Below are positions 49,946 through 58,799 of a stretch of DNA of 64,000 nucleotides, in pieces; position 1 is the stretch's first letter, and each line of letters opens with the position of its first letter. The notes beneath the pieces were generated by a model. The model ran no database searches. It was not told where the DNA came from and saw only the letters and a list, made by a program, of their open reading frames with translations. This stretch comes from Spartobacteria bacterium LR76 (GTDB taxonomy: Bacteria > Verrucomicrobiota > Verrucomicrobiia > Chthoniobacterales > Terrimicrobiaceae), in the NCBI GenBank assembly GCA_003054655.1, contig QAYZ01000016.1:1054001-1118000 (forward strand), given 5' to 3'. The translations under genes and the position numbers were made by a program.

Positions 49946-51001
49946 TCAGATTAACTCCCGCATCTGGTCGATGCCGACCAATCCGACAACCTGCCCCGAT
50001 CCATTAATGACCGGAAGAAAGGGTTCTTGGGACTTTTGCATCCTCTCCAAGACCTCATGCATCGAGGAATCTGCGCGGATCGGCCGGACATTGCGGCTGA
50101 TCGAATGCGCGAGGGCATGCTCGGGGAGCTGCCGCACGCCTTGCACCAGTTCCTCGCGCAGAGCGAGACCTCGATAGAGCATGTCTTCATCGGCAAAAAC
50201 AAAGACGTCCTGATTGCTGGTGAGCAGACGCGGAGCCAGTTCCCCCACCCGGATATCATCCGGCAGCACCTCAAACCGGCCCAGCATCGCATCCGCCACC
50301 CGCACCGACTGGGCCGATTGCCTTAACCGGGCAAAGTTCAACTCCTGCTGCGCGCCCATGAAGACAAACATCCCAATCACAAGGAGCATCGGAGAAGCCA
50401 GCTCGGTAAACGAAGCAACGACAAAAACGACGGCAAGCGCCTGCCCGATGCGTGCAGCGATCATGGTGGCCGTCGCGTATGGAAGCCAGGTGGCGAGGAG
50501 CGCCCGCACCACCCGCCCCCCGTCCATCGGGAAGGCGGGGATCATGTTGAACAAGACAAGAAAGACATTGATCCTCAGCAGCCCGGACCAGAAATCCGCA
50601 TCCATCCGGGGGTCAAAGATATCTCTGAGCGAATACCCGCGCACCACGCCGACCCAGAGGATCGCCGCGATGACCACATTCACCGCAGGCCCCGCCAGCG
50701 CGATCACCAGCTCATGCCAGGGAGAAGCCGGCATCCGCTCCAGCCGCGCAACGCCGCCGATCGGATAGAGCGTAATATCGGGCGTACGAATGCCATAGGC
50801 CCGGGCCGCAAAGGCGTGGCCAAACTCATGCAGCACAACACAGAAGAATAGAGCCAGGAAAAAGAGCGTACCAAAGACAGCCGCCTCCAGCCCGCCCTCA
50901 TTGGCAAAAAGCAGCGCAAACACGCCGAGGATCAGCAAAAAGGTGACGTGTATCCTCACCTCGATCCCGGCCACGGTGGCTATGCGAAACGACCACTTCA
51001 C
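49946..51001 (-). CDS. Site-2 protease family (M50) metalloprotease with CBS domains
   Basis: This 351-residue intramembrane zinc protease has the metal site VVLHEFGHAFAARAYG (HExxH, about residues 57-72) and a third ligand in NMIPAFPMDGGRVVRAL (about 156-172). Six hydrophobic segments span residues 1-215. Two C-terminal CBS domains (about 225-351), with VGELAPRLLTSNQDVFV and MQKSQEPFLPVINGSGQVVG, may sense adenine nucleotides. This is the SpoIVFB-like/CBS subclass; its substrate is unknown. It is upstream of the atp operon on the same strand but separated by 148 bases. Confidence 0.92.
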   Translation of the reverse strand: MKWSFRIATVAGIEVRIHVTFLLILGVFALLFANEGGLEAAVFGTLFFLALFFCVVLHEFGHAFAARAYGIRTPDITLYPIGGVARLERMPASPWHELVIALAGPAVNVVIAAILWVGVVRGYSLRDIFDPRMDADFWSGLLRINVFLVLFNMIPAFPMDGGRVVRALLATWLPYATATMIAARIGQALAVVFVVASFTELASPMLLVIGMFVFMGAQQELNFARLRQSAQSVRVADAMLGRFEVLPDDIRVGELAPRLLTSNQDVFVFADEDMLYRGLALREELVQGVRQLPEHALAHSISRNVRPIRADSSMHEVLERMQKSQEPFLPVINGSGQVVGLVGIDQMRELI

Positions 51002-51121
51002 GCCCGGAACCTTCGCCGATCAGCCCCGGCACTCAAGCCGAATTGGCGCAACCCCGCGGAAAAGCCGTCCAGCGCACCCGACGCTCTTCGCCGCTTGACG
51101 AAACAGACTTTCGCGCTTTAT

Positions 51122-51143
51122 TTAACCATACAGTTAATTAACT
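51122..51143 (+). promoter_or_regulatory. Possible ArsR-type operator upstream of the ArsR-SRPBCC pair
   Basis: TTAAC (51122-51126) and GTTAA (51133-51137) form an inverted repeat with 6-base spacing. It overlaps the perfect 12-bp palindrome AGTTAATTAACT (51132-51143). The region is AT-rich, 16 bases before the ArsR start, a usual place for autoregulation by this family. Confidence 0.45.
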
Positions 51144-51158
51144 AAAAGGTATTCCATC

Positions 51159-51524
51159 ATGCCAGACACCCTCAGCCTGACCTTTTCCGCACTGGCCGAT
51201 CCCACCCGCCGAGCCATGCTCGCCCGCCTTTCCCGGGGTGAAGCGAGCATTTCGGACCTCGGCAAGCCCTTCCGGAAACGGATGAGCCTCCCGGCCATCA
51301 CGAAGCACGTCAAAGTCCTCGAGCGTGCCGGACTGATCACCAAGGCCCGGCGCGCCCAGCAACGCCCCTGCAAAATCAACCCAGAGGCGCTGAAGGATGT
51401 GGCGGACTGGATGGAGCAGTATCGCCAGTACTGGGAGGAGAGTTTTGACCGGCTGGATGCCTACCTGAAAACCGTAACCGCCACCGAACCGAAAAAAGGA
51501 GACACCGATGAGCAGAGCAAATAA
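51159..51524 (+). CDS. ArsR family winged-helix regulator
   Basis: This 121-residue regulator has the pattern TFSALADPTRRAMLARLSRGE, the recognition helix region RKRMSLPAITKHVKVLERAG, and a wing AQQRPCKINPEALKDVADWM. It lacks the Cys/His metal site of SmtB-type ArsR proteins. Regulators of this subgroup are usually co-encoded with SRPBCC proteins, as here: its stop overlaps the next gene by 17 bases. Autorepression at the adjacent palindrome is likely by analogy. Confidence 0.92.
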   Translation: MPDTLSLTFSALADPTRRAMLARLSRGEASISDLGKPFRKRMSLPAITKHVKVLERAGLITKARRAQQRPCKINPEALKDVADWMEQYRQYWEESFDRLDAYLKTVTATEPKKGDTDEQSK

Positions 51525-52464
51525 TCCCAACGAACTGAAGATCACGCGAGTCTACGATGCCCCCGTGCGTGCCGTGTGGGAAGCCTGGACGGACCCCGCG
51601 CAGGTCGCCCAATGGTGGGGGCCGCGAGGCTTTACCATCACGACACACAGCAAGGATCTCCGCCCCGGCGGCCACTGGAGCTACACGATGCACGGCCCGG
51701 ACGGAACGGATTACGAGAACAAGACACTCTATTACGAGGTCGAGGAGTGCGCCAAGCTGGTCTACGACCACGGCGGCAACGACGACCGCCCGCCGCTCTT
51801 TCGGGTCACGGTCTTGTTCAGCGAAAGCGATGGAAAAACGACCATGGACATGACCATGACCCTCCCCAACCCGGAAGCCGCCGCCGAGACCGCCAGATTC
51901 ATCAAGAAGGCAGGCGGCAATGGAACCTGGGATCGCCTCGCGGAGTACATCGACAAGACGCAATCCGGGCGCGAAAGCTTCTTCATCACGCGAAGCTTCC
52001 AGGCACCAATCGACGTCCTTTTCGCCATGTGGACGAACCCCGGGCACTTCTCGCAGTGGCTGGCTCCGGCGGGATTCACGATGGAGTTCCTCGAGGCCGA
52101 CATCCGCCCGGGAGGCTCGACCTTCTACTCCATGACAAACGGCACCCTCACGATGTACGGACGGGCCGAGTACCAGCAGATTGAGAAACCGAGCCGTATC
52201 GTCTACACGCAGCAATTCTGCGACGAGCACGGCAATGTCTCACGCCATCCCCTCGCCCCGGTCTGGCCGGAGACCATGCGCACCGAGGTGCTCTTTACCT
52301 CCGAAGGACCGGACGAAACCCGCGTAACGGTGCGCTGGGAGCCTTGCGGCGAAGTAAAACCCGAGGAAATCGAGGTCTTCAAGCAGGCGCGGGGCGGCAT
52401 GACGCAAGGCTGGACCGGCTCCTTCGACAAACTCGAGGCCAGATTAGCCGAGTCGCAAAAGTAA
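51508..52464 (+). CDS. Tandem SRPBCC (AHSA1-like) protein
   Basis: This 318-residue protein contains two SRPBCC/START-like domains. Domain 1 (about residues 8-150) has VYDAPVRAVWEAWTDPAQVA and WWGPRGFTITTHSKDLRPGG. Domain 2 (about 160-312) has RSFQAPIDVLFAMWTNPGHF and DIRPGGSTFYSMTNG. Each is AHSA1-like with a hydrophobic cavity for a lipid-like or aromatic ligand. Fused double-domain forms arise by duplication. The ligand and function are unknown. It is co-translated with the ArsR regulator. Confidence 0.88.
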   Translation: MSRANNPNELKITRVYDAPVRAVWEAWTDPAQVAQWWGPRGFTITTHSKDLRPGGHWSYTMHGPDGTDYENKTLYYEVEECAKLVYDHGGNDDRPPLFRVTVLFSESDGKTTMDMTMTLPNPEAAAETARFIKKAGGNGTWDRLAEYIDKTQSGRESFFITRSFQAPIDVLFAMWTNPGHFSQWLAPAGFTMEFLEADIRPGGSTFYSMTNGTLTMYGRAEYQQIEKPSRIVYTQQFCDEHGNVSRHPLAPVWPETMRTEVLFTSEGPDETRVTVRWEPCGEVKPEEIEVFKQARGGMTQGWTGSFDKLEARLAESQK

Positions 52465-52572
52465 CCTACCGGCATCCGGTATTTCGCCGGGAAAGGCGTA
52501 CGGCAATTCCGTGCGCCTCCTCGCAAGCAGCTTTGACAGCGCGAGGGGTTCCCGGATATTCTGCAGGGCTCT

Positions 52573-54171
52573 ATGGAAATTCCCAAAGTCCTGGTAGCCG
52601 ACCCAGTTTCACAACGCGGCGTGGATGAACTCGCCGCCGGCGGCGCACTGGAGGTCGTCGTGAAGACGGGTCTCCCCGAGGCTGAAATCATCAAGATTAT
52701 CCCGGAGTTCTCCGCCCTCGTGGTCCGCAGCCAGACGAAAGTCACGGCCAATGTTCTCGAAGCAGCTTCCAAGCTGAAGGTAATCGGTCGCGCCGGTGTC
52801 GGCGTCGACAATGTCAACGTGGACGCAGCCACCAAGCGCGGTGTGATCGTGATGAACACCCCCGGCGGCAATACGATCTCCACCGCCGAGCACGCCTTTT
52901 CCCTCCTCGTCAGCATCGCCCGCAGCATCCCGCAGGCCGACGCCAGCATGAAAGCCGGCAAGTGGGACCGCAAGAAATACGAGGGCGTGGAGCTCTATAA
53001 CAAGAGCCTAGGCATCCTCGGCATGGGCCGCATCGGCAGCGAGATTGCCCGCCGAGCCATCGCCTTTGGCATGCGTGTGTTTGCCTACGATCCTTATCTC
53101 TCCTCCAGCAAGGCCCGCAGCCTTCAGGTCGAGCTCGTCGAGAACGTCGACGACCTGCTTCCTCATTGCGATTTCCTCACGATGCACATGCCTCTCACCG
53201 ACGAGACGCACCACATCCTCGACGAGCGCCGTCTCGGCCTCTGCCGCAAGGGCGTCCGCATCGTCAACTGCGCTCGTGGCGGTCTCATCGATGAGGCAGC
53301 TCTCGGCGTGGCTCTCCAGTCCGGCCAGGTCGCAGCAGCCGCCCTCGACGTGTACGAGGTCGAGCCGCCCCCGGCGGACTTCGCCCTGCGCAGCCTCCCG
53401 AACATCGTTTTCACCCCGCACCTCGGTGCCAGCACGGCGGAAGCCCAGGAAAACGTCGGCATCGAGATCGCCCAGGCGATCCGCGCCGCCCTCCTCGAAG
53501 GCGAGATCCGCAATGCGGTGAACATGCCCAGCATCGACGCCAAGACAGCGGCGGTCGTGAAGCCCTTCCTCACCCTCGCCGACAAGCTCGGCCGCTTCGC
53601 CGCGCAGCTCGCTCCGAAGCGCAATGACCGCATCGTCATCACCTACGGCGGCAAGGCCGTGGAACTCCCGACGGAAGGCGTCACCCGCGCCGCCCTCACC
53701 GGCTTCCTCAAGACCGCCGGCGGAGAAGAGGTCAACAGCGTCAACGTCCGCACCATGGCTGCGACCCTCGGCCTCCTCGTCGAGGAAGTGAAGTCCACGG
53801 AGCAGACGGATTTCAACGAATGGCTGCACGTGGCCGTCTGGAGCGGCGACTCGAAGGTCTCGCTCGGCGGCACCTTCTTCGGCGCGAAGAACGAACCCCG
53901 CATCGTGCGCCTCAATGGCCGCTCGATCGAGGCCGAGCCGGAAGGCGTGATCCTGCTGCTCGAGAATAACGACGTCCCCGGCATTGTGGGCAAGGTCGGC
54001 ACCATCCTCGGCAAGCACAAGGTCAACATCGCCTCCATGTCGCTCTCCCGCGACGAAGCGGGCGGCCAGGCGCTCACCGTGCTGAACCTCGACAGCGCAC
54101 CGGCCTCGGAAGTGATTCAGGAACTTCTTTCCCATCCTGAAATCTCTGCGGCACGTATCATACAATTGTGA
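52573..54171 (+). CDS. serA: D-3-phosphoglycerate dehydrogenase
   Basis: This is the first step of serine synthesis, oxidising 3-phosphoglycerate with NAD+. The 532 residues are the long type. The substrate domain contains GRAGVGVDNVNVDAATKRGV, the NAD site is LGILGMGRIGSEIARRA (about residues 145-161), and the catalytic Arg/Glu/His are in NCARGGLIDEAAL and FTPHLGAST. An intervening ASB domain follows. The C-terminal ACT domain (about 455-532, VPGIVGKVGTILGKHKVNIA) allows serine feedback. Its stop overlaps the opgG start (GTGA). Confidence 0.97.
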   Translation: MEIPKVLVADPVSQRGVDELAAGGALEVVVKTGLPEAEIIKIIPEFSALVVRSQTKVTANVLEAASKLKVIGRAGVGVDNVNVDAATKRGVIVMNTPGGNTISTAEHAFSLLVSIARSIPQADASMKAGKWDRKKYEGVELYNKSLGILGMGRIGSEIARRAIAFGMRVFAYDPYLSSSKARSLQVELVENVDDLLPHCDFLTMHMPLTDETHHILDERRLGLCRKGVRIVNCARGGLIDEAALGVALQSGQVAAAALDVYEVEPPPADFALRSLPNIVFTPHLGASTAEAQENVGIEIAQAIRAALLEGEIRNAVNMPSIDAKTAAVVKPFLTLADKLGRFAAQLAPKRNDRIVITYGGKAVELPTEGVTRAALTGFLKTAGGEEVNSVNVRTMAATLGLLVEEVKSTEQTDFNEWLHVAVWSGDSKVSLGGTFFGAKNEPRIVRLNGRSIEAEPEGVILLLENNDVPGIVGKVGTILGKHKVNIASMSLSRDEAGGQALTVLNLDSAPASEVIQELLSHPEISAARIIQL

Positions 54172-55754
54172 CACCCTTGCGGAATCTCAAGCGCCTCCTC
54201 GCCCTAAGCGTGGGGGCGTTTCTGCTCATGGACCTGCGTGCGGCGGATTCGGACCTGACCTACAGCGAACCCGTGCCGTTCAGCTTCGACACGCTCGTCG
54301 ATAACGCTCGCACGCTGGCCAAGAGCGAATACCAGACCCCGGAGATCCCCGAGGAGGATCTCGTCCACGCCATCGACTACCTGCAGCACGGTCGCATCCG
54401 GTTCAAGCAGGAAGACGACCTGTGGCTGGGACCGAACAAGCAGTTCGCCGTGTCGTTTTTCCACGTCGGCCGCTTTTTCCGCGTCCCCGTGCGCATGAAC
54501 GTGGTGGAAAAGGGTCAGGCTCGCGAGATGTTCGCCGGGCCAAACGCCTTTGAGATTCCCTCCGATTCCCCCGCCGCCCAGATGAAGGGGCAGCGACGCA
54601 TCGCGGGCTTCAAGATCCAGGAGGATAAGAACGGCAAGCTCGACTGGCGGTCGAACGACTGGCTCGCCTTTCTCGGTGTCTCGTACTTCCGCAGCATCGG
54701 CGAGCTTTACCAGTACGGCCTCTCCGCCCGCGGCATCGCTGTCAATACGGCGAACCCGAACCCGCCCTTCAACGAGGAATTCCCCATGTTCACCTCGTTC
54801 TGGTTTGAGTCGCCCACCGATCCCTCCACCTCGGTGACGATCTATGCGTTGATGGAAGGCCCGAGTGTGACGGGAGCATTCCGCTTCGACGTCTCCCGCC
54901 AGAAGGCCGTCATCATGAACGTGCAGGCCAAGATCTTCGTGCGCAAGAGCATCGCCCGCCTCGGACTCGCTCCCCTCACCTCGATGTTCTGGTACTCCGA
55001 GACCGCCCGCCTCCCGATCACGGACTGGCGGCCGGAGGTCCACGATTCCGACGGCCTCGCCATCGAGAAGAGCAATGGCGAAGTCATCTGGCGTCCGCTC
55101 AACAATCCCCCACGCCTTGCGATTTCCGCTTTCATTGACGAAAACCCGAAGGGCTTCGGCCTGCTCCAGCGCGACCGTAACTTCCACAACTATCTGGAAG
55201 ATGGTGCCTACGAACGCCGCCCGAGCCTCTGGGTCGATATCGACGGCAACTGGGGCAAGGGTGCCGTGCAGTTGGTCGAGCTCCCCACTGATGCCGAGGA
55301 CGAAGACAACATCGTGGCCTTTTGGGTGCCGGAGCAACCTGCCGAACCCGGCGCGGAGTTTGACCTCAAATACCGTCTCACCTGGGCAGCCGAGGAGCCG
55401 AATCACCCCAACCTCGCCCGCTGCGTCGCAACCCGCCTCGTCCGCGAACCGCAGAAACGCTGGCCCGAGAATCAACAGCGTTTCATGGTGGAGTTTCAGG
55501 GCGGCCCGCTGGCTGACCTGAAAGGAGGCGAGCTTCCGCAAGTCGATGTCTGGTCGTCCAAGGGCAAGATCTTCGGCACCTCGATCATGCCGCTTCCCGC
55601 CGCTGGGAAGAACTGGTACCGCGTGCAGTTCACGCTGGAAGACTTCCCAAAGGACCAGCCAACCGAGCTGCGCCTGACCCTGCAAAAGGACGGCAGGCAA
55701 ATCTCCGAAACCTGGCTCTATCAATTCTTCCCCGAATTCGTCGGGGGCCAATAG
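54168..55754 (+). CDS. opgG: Periplasmic glucan biosynthesis protein (MdoG/OpgG family)
   Basis: This 528-residue periplasmic protein has an N-terminal signal peptide (LKRLLALSVGAFLLMDLRAA). MdoG-family motifs follow: SFDTLVDNARTLAKSEYQTP, GRIRFKQEDDLWLG, SYFRSIGELYQYGLSARG, and the C-terminal Ig-like part with WAAEEPNHPNLARCVATRL. OpgG shapes osmoregulated periplasmic glucans made by the glucosyltransferase OpgH. No opgH is adjacent; the upstream neighbour is serA, with a four-base overlap. OpgD-type activity is also possible. Confidence 0.9.
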   Translation: MTPLRNLKRLLALSVGAFLLMDLRAADSDLTYSEPVPFSFDTLVDNARTLAKSEYQTPEIPEEDLVHAIDYLQHGRIRFKQEDDLWLGPNKQFAVSFFHVGRFFRVPVRMNVVEKGQAREMFAGPNAFEIPSDSPAAQMKGQRRIAGFKIQEDKNGKLDWRSNDWLAFLGVSYFRSIGELYQYGLSARGIAVNTANPNPPFNEEFPMFTSFWFESPTDPSTSVTIYALMEGPSVTGAFRFDVSRQKAVIMNVQAKIFVRKSIARLGLAPLTSMFWYSETARLPITDWRPEVHDSDGLAIEKSNGEVIWRPLNNPPRLAISAFIDENPKGFGLLQRDRNFHNYLEDGAYERRPSLWVDIDGNWGKGAVQLVELPTDAEDEDNIVAFWVPEQPAEPGAEFDLKYRLTWAAEEPNHPNLARCVATRLVREPQKRWPENQQRFMVEFQGGPLADLKGGELPQVDVWSSKGKIFGTSIMPLPAAGKNWYRVQFTLEDFPKDQPTELRLTLQKDGRQISETWLYQFFPEFVGGQ

Positions 55755-55776
55755 CCAGGATATTGCACATCGGAAT

Positions 55777-55798
55777 GGGCTGGAGGATATTCCAGCCC
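55777..55798 (+). terminator. Hairpin between opgG and the HNH gene
   Basis: GGGCTGGA (55777-55784) pairs with TCCAGCCC (55791-55798) around 6 bases. It ends at the base before the ATG of the HNH gene, with no T-tract. It may end opgG mRNA or mask the next start. Confidence 0.45.
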
Positions 55799-56098
55799 AT
55801 GCAAGGCCGGTGCAGTCTGTGCGAGCGCGAGGAGGTATTGACTCGTCATCACCTCATCCCCCGCTGCCGGCACCATAATCGCCGCAACAAGCGCGATGTG
55901 CCTCGCGAACTAGCCCACGAAACGATCGGCCTCTGCCCGCCCTGCCACAAGCAGGTCCACGCCCTCCTCACCGAGAAGGAACTCGAAAGGGAATGGAACA
56001 CGGTGGAGAAACTCCGCTCCCATCCGGAACTCAGCCGGTTCATCGTGTGGATACGCAAGCGGCCCGCAGGGTTCCGCTGCAAGGCCTACACGGGCTGA
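55799..56098 (+). CDS. Small HNH nuclease-like protein
   Basis: This 99-residue protein starts at MQGRCSLCEREEVLTRHHLI. It has the HNH layout: CSLC zinc knuckle, RHHLIPRCRH with the catalytic His, and GLCPPCHKQVHALLT with the second Cys pair and His. Such small HNH proteins may cut DNA, but several relatives appear to be housekeeping proteins of unknown role. The start is directly preceded by an 8-bp hairpin. Its 3' end overlaps the convergent VOC gene by 13 bases. Confidence 0.78.
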   Translation: MQGRCSLCEREEVLTRHHLIPRCRHHNRRNKRDVPRELAHETIGLCPPCHKQVHALLTEKELEREWNTVEKLRSHPELSRFIVWIRKRPAGFRCKAYTG

Positions 56099-56487
56099 AC
56101 CGGAAAGCCCTCGCAGATTTCCAGAGGCAACCCGTCCGGGTCCTGGAAAAACGTATACTTCCGCCCGGTTATCGGGTCGATGCGCACAGGCTCCACCGCG
56201 ATGCCTGCCGCGACTAAACGGGCCACATCCGCATCGAAATCATCGGAAGCAAAAGCCAGATGACGCAAACCGCAAGCCTCGGGCCTGCTCGGCCGTGGCG
56301 GAGTATCCGGAAACGAAAACAGCTCGATCTGCACGCCTCCGGGGATCGCAAGGTCGAGCTTATAGGAGCGTCTCTCCTCGCGATAGGTTTCCGCAACAAT
56401 CTTGAGGCCAAGGAGTTCTGCGTAAAACCTCTTCGAGCGCGGATAATCCGAGCAGATCACAGCGACGTGATGAGTTCCGGCAAACAT
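56086..56487 (-). CDS. VOC family (glyoxalase I-like, YaeR/GloA2-type) protein
   Basis: This 134-residue vicinal-oxygen-chelate protein is built of two beta-alpha-beta3 halves. The first starts MFAGTHHVAVICSDYPRSKRFYAELLGLKIV with metal-ligand His; the second has GLRHLAFASDDFDADVARLV and ends FFQDPDGLPLEICEG with the ligand Glu. It resembles the E. coli YaeR/SMU1112c subgroup, whose substrate is not established. I chose ATG 56487; a longer upstream reading lacks family similarity. Confidence 0.85.
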   Translation of the reverse strand: MFAGTHHVAVICSDYPRSKRFYAELLGLKIVAETYREERRSYKLDLAIPGGVQIELFSFPDTPPRPSRPEACGLRHLAFASDDFDADVARLVAAGIAVEPVRIDPITGRKYTFFQDPDGLPLEICEGFPVQPV

Positions 56488-56791
56488 GCTTCCTTTTAGA
56501 CGGCAGTTTCCGCCCCGGCAACCCTCTCCTCCAGAGAGAAAAGTGGGGTGAATCCGACATATTTCAAAAAAAACGCAGATTTCTGTTGCCATCCTAAAGA
56601 GATGTGGCAATGTTGAAACTGTTCTGGGGGGAACAGCAGGCCACCGTGGCAATCGTCGCGGTGGCCTGCATCATTTCTGGGATTTGTGATTCCGCGTTTT
56701 CCCCGTGAATTTGGCTTCCGTCCCGCCCGGGTTTATCTTGTGATGCAACCGAACCGCTCAGACAGTTCGTTACCTCCACGAATAACTCCAC
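56488..56791. other. 304-base divergent intergenic region with hairpin and short reading frame
   Basis: This gap between the VOC and DUF5069 genes should hold both promoters. It contains the perfect 10-bp stem GCAGGCCACC (56636-56645) / GGTGGCCTGC (56660-56669) with a 14-base loop. A short frame (56610-56708) could encode a small hydrophobic peptide. I see no tRNA or known riboswitch. Confidence 0.5.
56610..56708 (+). CDS. Possible 32-residue single-span membrane peptide
   Basis: This ATG frame encodes MLKLFWGEQQ followed by ATVAIVAVACIISGICDSAF and a short end, a charged/aromatic head and one hydrophobic span. It lacks a clear Shine-Dalgarno site and overlaps a 10-bp DNA hairpin, so the hydrophobic reading could be incidental. 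It is listed as a candidate only. Confidence 0.3.
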   Translation: MLKLFWGEQQATVAIVAVACIISGICDSAFSP

Positions 56792-57223
56792 ATGAAAACC
56801 TACGACCTCTCCAAGGAGCCCCCGCGCAGCCCGCGCGTCCGTCTTCGCGATTACGCCATCCTGGCTCGCGCCATCGACAAATGCCGTGCTCATCTGGCGG
56901 GCACGGAAGGCGAGTATCATTTCAACTGCCCTTTGGACCAGGAGCTCTTTTCCTTCAAGGGCATCGATCCCGAAGATTTCAAGCTGACCGTCGCCTCCAA
57001 CGACACGGATGATCCGATCGCGCTCTGGGTCGACCAGGCGGGCATCCATCGCACTCCGCACGAGATCGCCGATTGGAGCAACGACCTCGAAGAATACAAT
57101 CCCTCCCAGGACGCAGACAGAAAGGAATGGTTTGAGGGTGAATGCAAGAAGCTGGGGCTCGATCCCGCAACAACGACTCTTTTTGATTATCTCGAAGCTG
57201 ACGATACCGCGTCGTTCAAATAA
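56792..57223 (+). CDS. DUF5069 family protein
   Basis: This 143-residue soluble protein begins KTYDLSKEPPRSPRVRLRDYAILARAIDKCRA, the DUF5069 signature (about residues 2-33). FNCPLDQELFSFKGIDPEDF, then DDPIALWVDQAG and a helical C terminus follow. The family is common in Verrucomicrobia, Planctomycetes and Cyanobacteria and has no known role. Its 3' end overlaps the likely start region of the L,D-transpeptidase gene, suggesting co-transcription. Confidence 0.85.
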   Translation: MKTYDLSKEPPRSPRVRLRDYAILARAIDKCRAHLAGTEGEYHFNCPLDQELFSFKGIDPEDFKLTVASNDTDDPIALWVDQAGIHRTPHEIADWSNDLEEYNPSQDADRKEWFEGECKKLGLDPATTTLFDYLEADDTASFK

Positions 57224-58307
57224 TCCGGACCGGGCGTTTCTCGTCTTGGCCTCGTTTCTCATCTCCAGCTCCCTCGTCTTTGCCCAGCCGAGGGAGGTCA
57301 GCGCCGTGCCGCCGGATAAAGGTCCGCCGGATTCCGCAGAGCGCATGACCATGACGCGCCTCCAGATCTTCCTGGATCGTGCGAACTTTCGCCCGGGCAA
57401 GATCGACGGACTCGGCGGCGAGTTCACCCAGAAGGCGCTCGACCGGTATAATCAGGTCAACGGCAAGCAGCAAGGCGAACTCCCCGATCTCGCGAGCGTG
57501 CCGAATGCCTATCGCGAATACGTCATCGCTGAGGAGGACGCCAAATGGGTCGGCCCGCTGGCGAAATCCCCCGCCGAGCAGGAAAAGCTCAAGGCTCTGC
57601 CGTACTCGGATCTCTGGGAGCTGGTGGCGGAGAAGTTTCATTGCAGCCTGAATTTCCTTCACGAGCTGAACCCGCAACCTTCGGATCTGAAGGTCGGCGA
57701 CACGGTCAAGGTGCCGGATGCTCCCGAGTTTGCCATGGCGGCTGTCGTGGCCTTGGAAAAGCAGCGCCGCGACGAGAAAAAGCAAAAGGAACAGGCCGCC
57801 AAAGAAGCGGCTGCGGCAGCATCCGCTTCGCCGTTGGCCTCCCCGGATCCCTCAGCCACTCCGACGCCCACCCCGAGTCCCTCGCCCACTCCGGCTCCGC
57901 CGCGTTATCACCTGATCCTGCTCCGCCCCGAGCGCCTGATCGAGGTCTACGAAGGCGACAAGATGGTTGCCTGCGTCCCCTGTACCCCGGGTTCGAAAGA
58001 GGTTCCCGTGCCGACGGGAACATGGAAAGTGACCTCCAATATCCTCATGCCCTATTACCGTTGGGACAAATCCGTCCTGGAAAGCGGCAAGCGCAGCGAG
58101 AACTCCTTCAACCTTCCGCCGGGACCGAACAACCCGGTCGGCATCGTCTGGATGGGAATCAACCGCCCGAGCGTCGGCATCCACGGAACCACCTCGCCCG
58201 ACCAGATTGGCCGCAACGAGAGCCATGGCTGCATCCGCACCGCCAACTGGGATGCCTTCCTCCTGAGTCAGATGATCGAGAAAGGCACCCAGGTCGAGGT
58301 GCGGTGA
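57183..58307 (+). CDS. L,D-transpeptidase (YkuD) with Pro/Thr-rich linker
   Basis: About 374 residues from TTG 57183; the start is uncertain, with another TTG at 57246. A signal segment (AFLVLASFLISSSLVFA) leads to a peptidoglycan-binding-like domain (LQIFLDRANFRPGKIDGLGG). A LysM-like part (LVAEKFHCSLNFLHELNPQP, VGDTVKVPD), a charged coil and a Pro/Thr/Ser linker follow. The YkuD catalytic domain has VGIHGTTSPDQIG and SHGCIRTANWD (nucleophile Cys about residue 350). It forms 3-3 or lipoprotein cross-links in the periplasm. It overlaps the DUF5069 gene out of frame. Confidence 0.87.
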   Translation: MIISKLTIPRRSNNPDRAFLVLASFLISSSLVFAQPREVSAVPPDKGPPDSAERMTMTRLQIFLDRANFRPGKIDGLGGEFTQKALDRYNQVNGKQQGELPDLASVPNAYREYVIAEEDAKWVGPLAKSPAEQEKLKALPYSDLWELVAEKFHCSLNFLHELNPQPSDLKVGDTVKVPDAPEFAMAAVVALEKQRRDEKKQKEQAAKEAAAAASASPLASPDPSATPTPTPSPSPTPAPPRYHLILLRPERLIEVYEGDKMVACVPCTPGSKEVPVPTGTWKVTSNILMPYYRWDKSVLESGKRSENSFNLPPGPNNPVGIVWMGINRPSVGIHGTTSPDQIGRNESHGCIRTANWDAFLLSQMIEKGTQVEVR

Positions 58308-58314
58308 CCTTGTA

Positions 58315-58698
58315 TCAACGCCAGTAGCCGGAGTTCCAAACCCGGCCCTGCGGCGTGGTGTAGTACTGGCTGTTGACCCAATACGCATTCTGGCGGGGCC
58401 GCTCAACCCAGCGTCCGGGCACCCAGACCCAGTCGCCGCGACTCCACGCCCAGTAGCCGTCGACCCACACGGGATCGGCGTAGCGGCGCGGTGAAGGAGG
58501 CCGACGCTGGTTATACCGCTGCGGCGGCATATCTCGGGTGACGTAGTATTGCTGGGAAGAATAGCTCGGCGGCGGAGAACTGGTCCTGCCGAACAATGCC
58601 TGCCCGATGGGATCGGGCGGAACGAAATTGCCATACTGGTCTGTGCACCCGACGAGCCCGAGAGCCGCGCCGAGAGAAAGCAGGAGGGACTTTTTCAT
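58315..58698 (-). CDS. Small Tyr/Trp-rich lipoprotein
   Basis: This 127-residue protein has a lipoprotein signal: MKKSLLLSLGAALGLVGC ends in a lipobox Cys at residue 18. The mature part is Pro/Tyr/Arg-rich, then carries repeated aromatic units of the YXW type: VWVDGYWAWSRGDWVWVPGRWV and VWNSGYWR. These recall YXWGXR-type outer-membrane lipoproteins. The function is unknown. It is convergent with the L,D-transpeptidase (7 bases apart) and divergent from glycerate kinase. Confidence 0.8.
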   Translation of the reverse strand: MKKSLLLSLGAALGLVGCTDQYGNFVPPDPIGQALFGRTSSPPPSYSSQQYYVTRDMPPQRYNQRRPPSPRRYADPVWVDGYWAWSRGDWVWVPGRWVERPRQNAYWVNSQYYTTPQGRVWNSGYWR

Positions 58699-58799
58699 AG
58701 ATATAAAGACAACGTAAGAAACCGTCGTAAAGGTTGCCTGTCCGCTCTCGCACCGCCATTGCGATGCACCCCCGGTTCTGCCATGCTCGCGCTCCCCTG

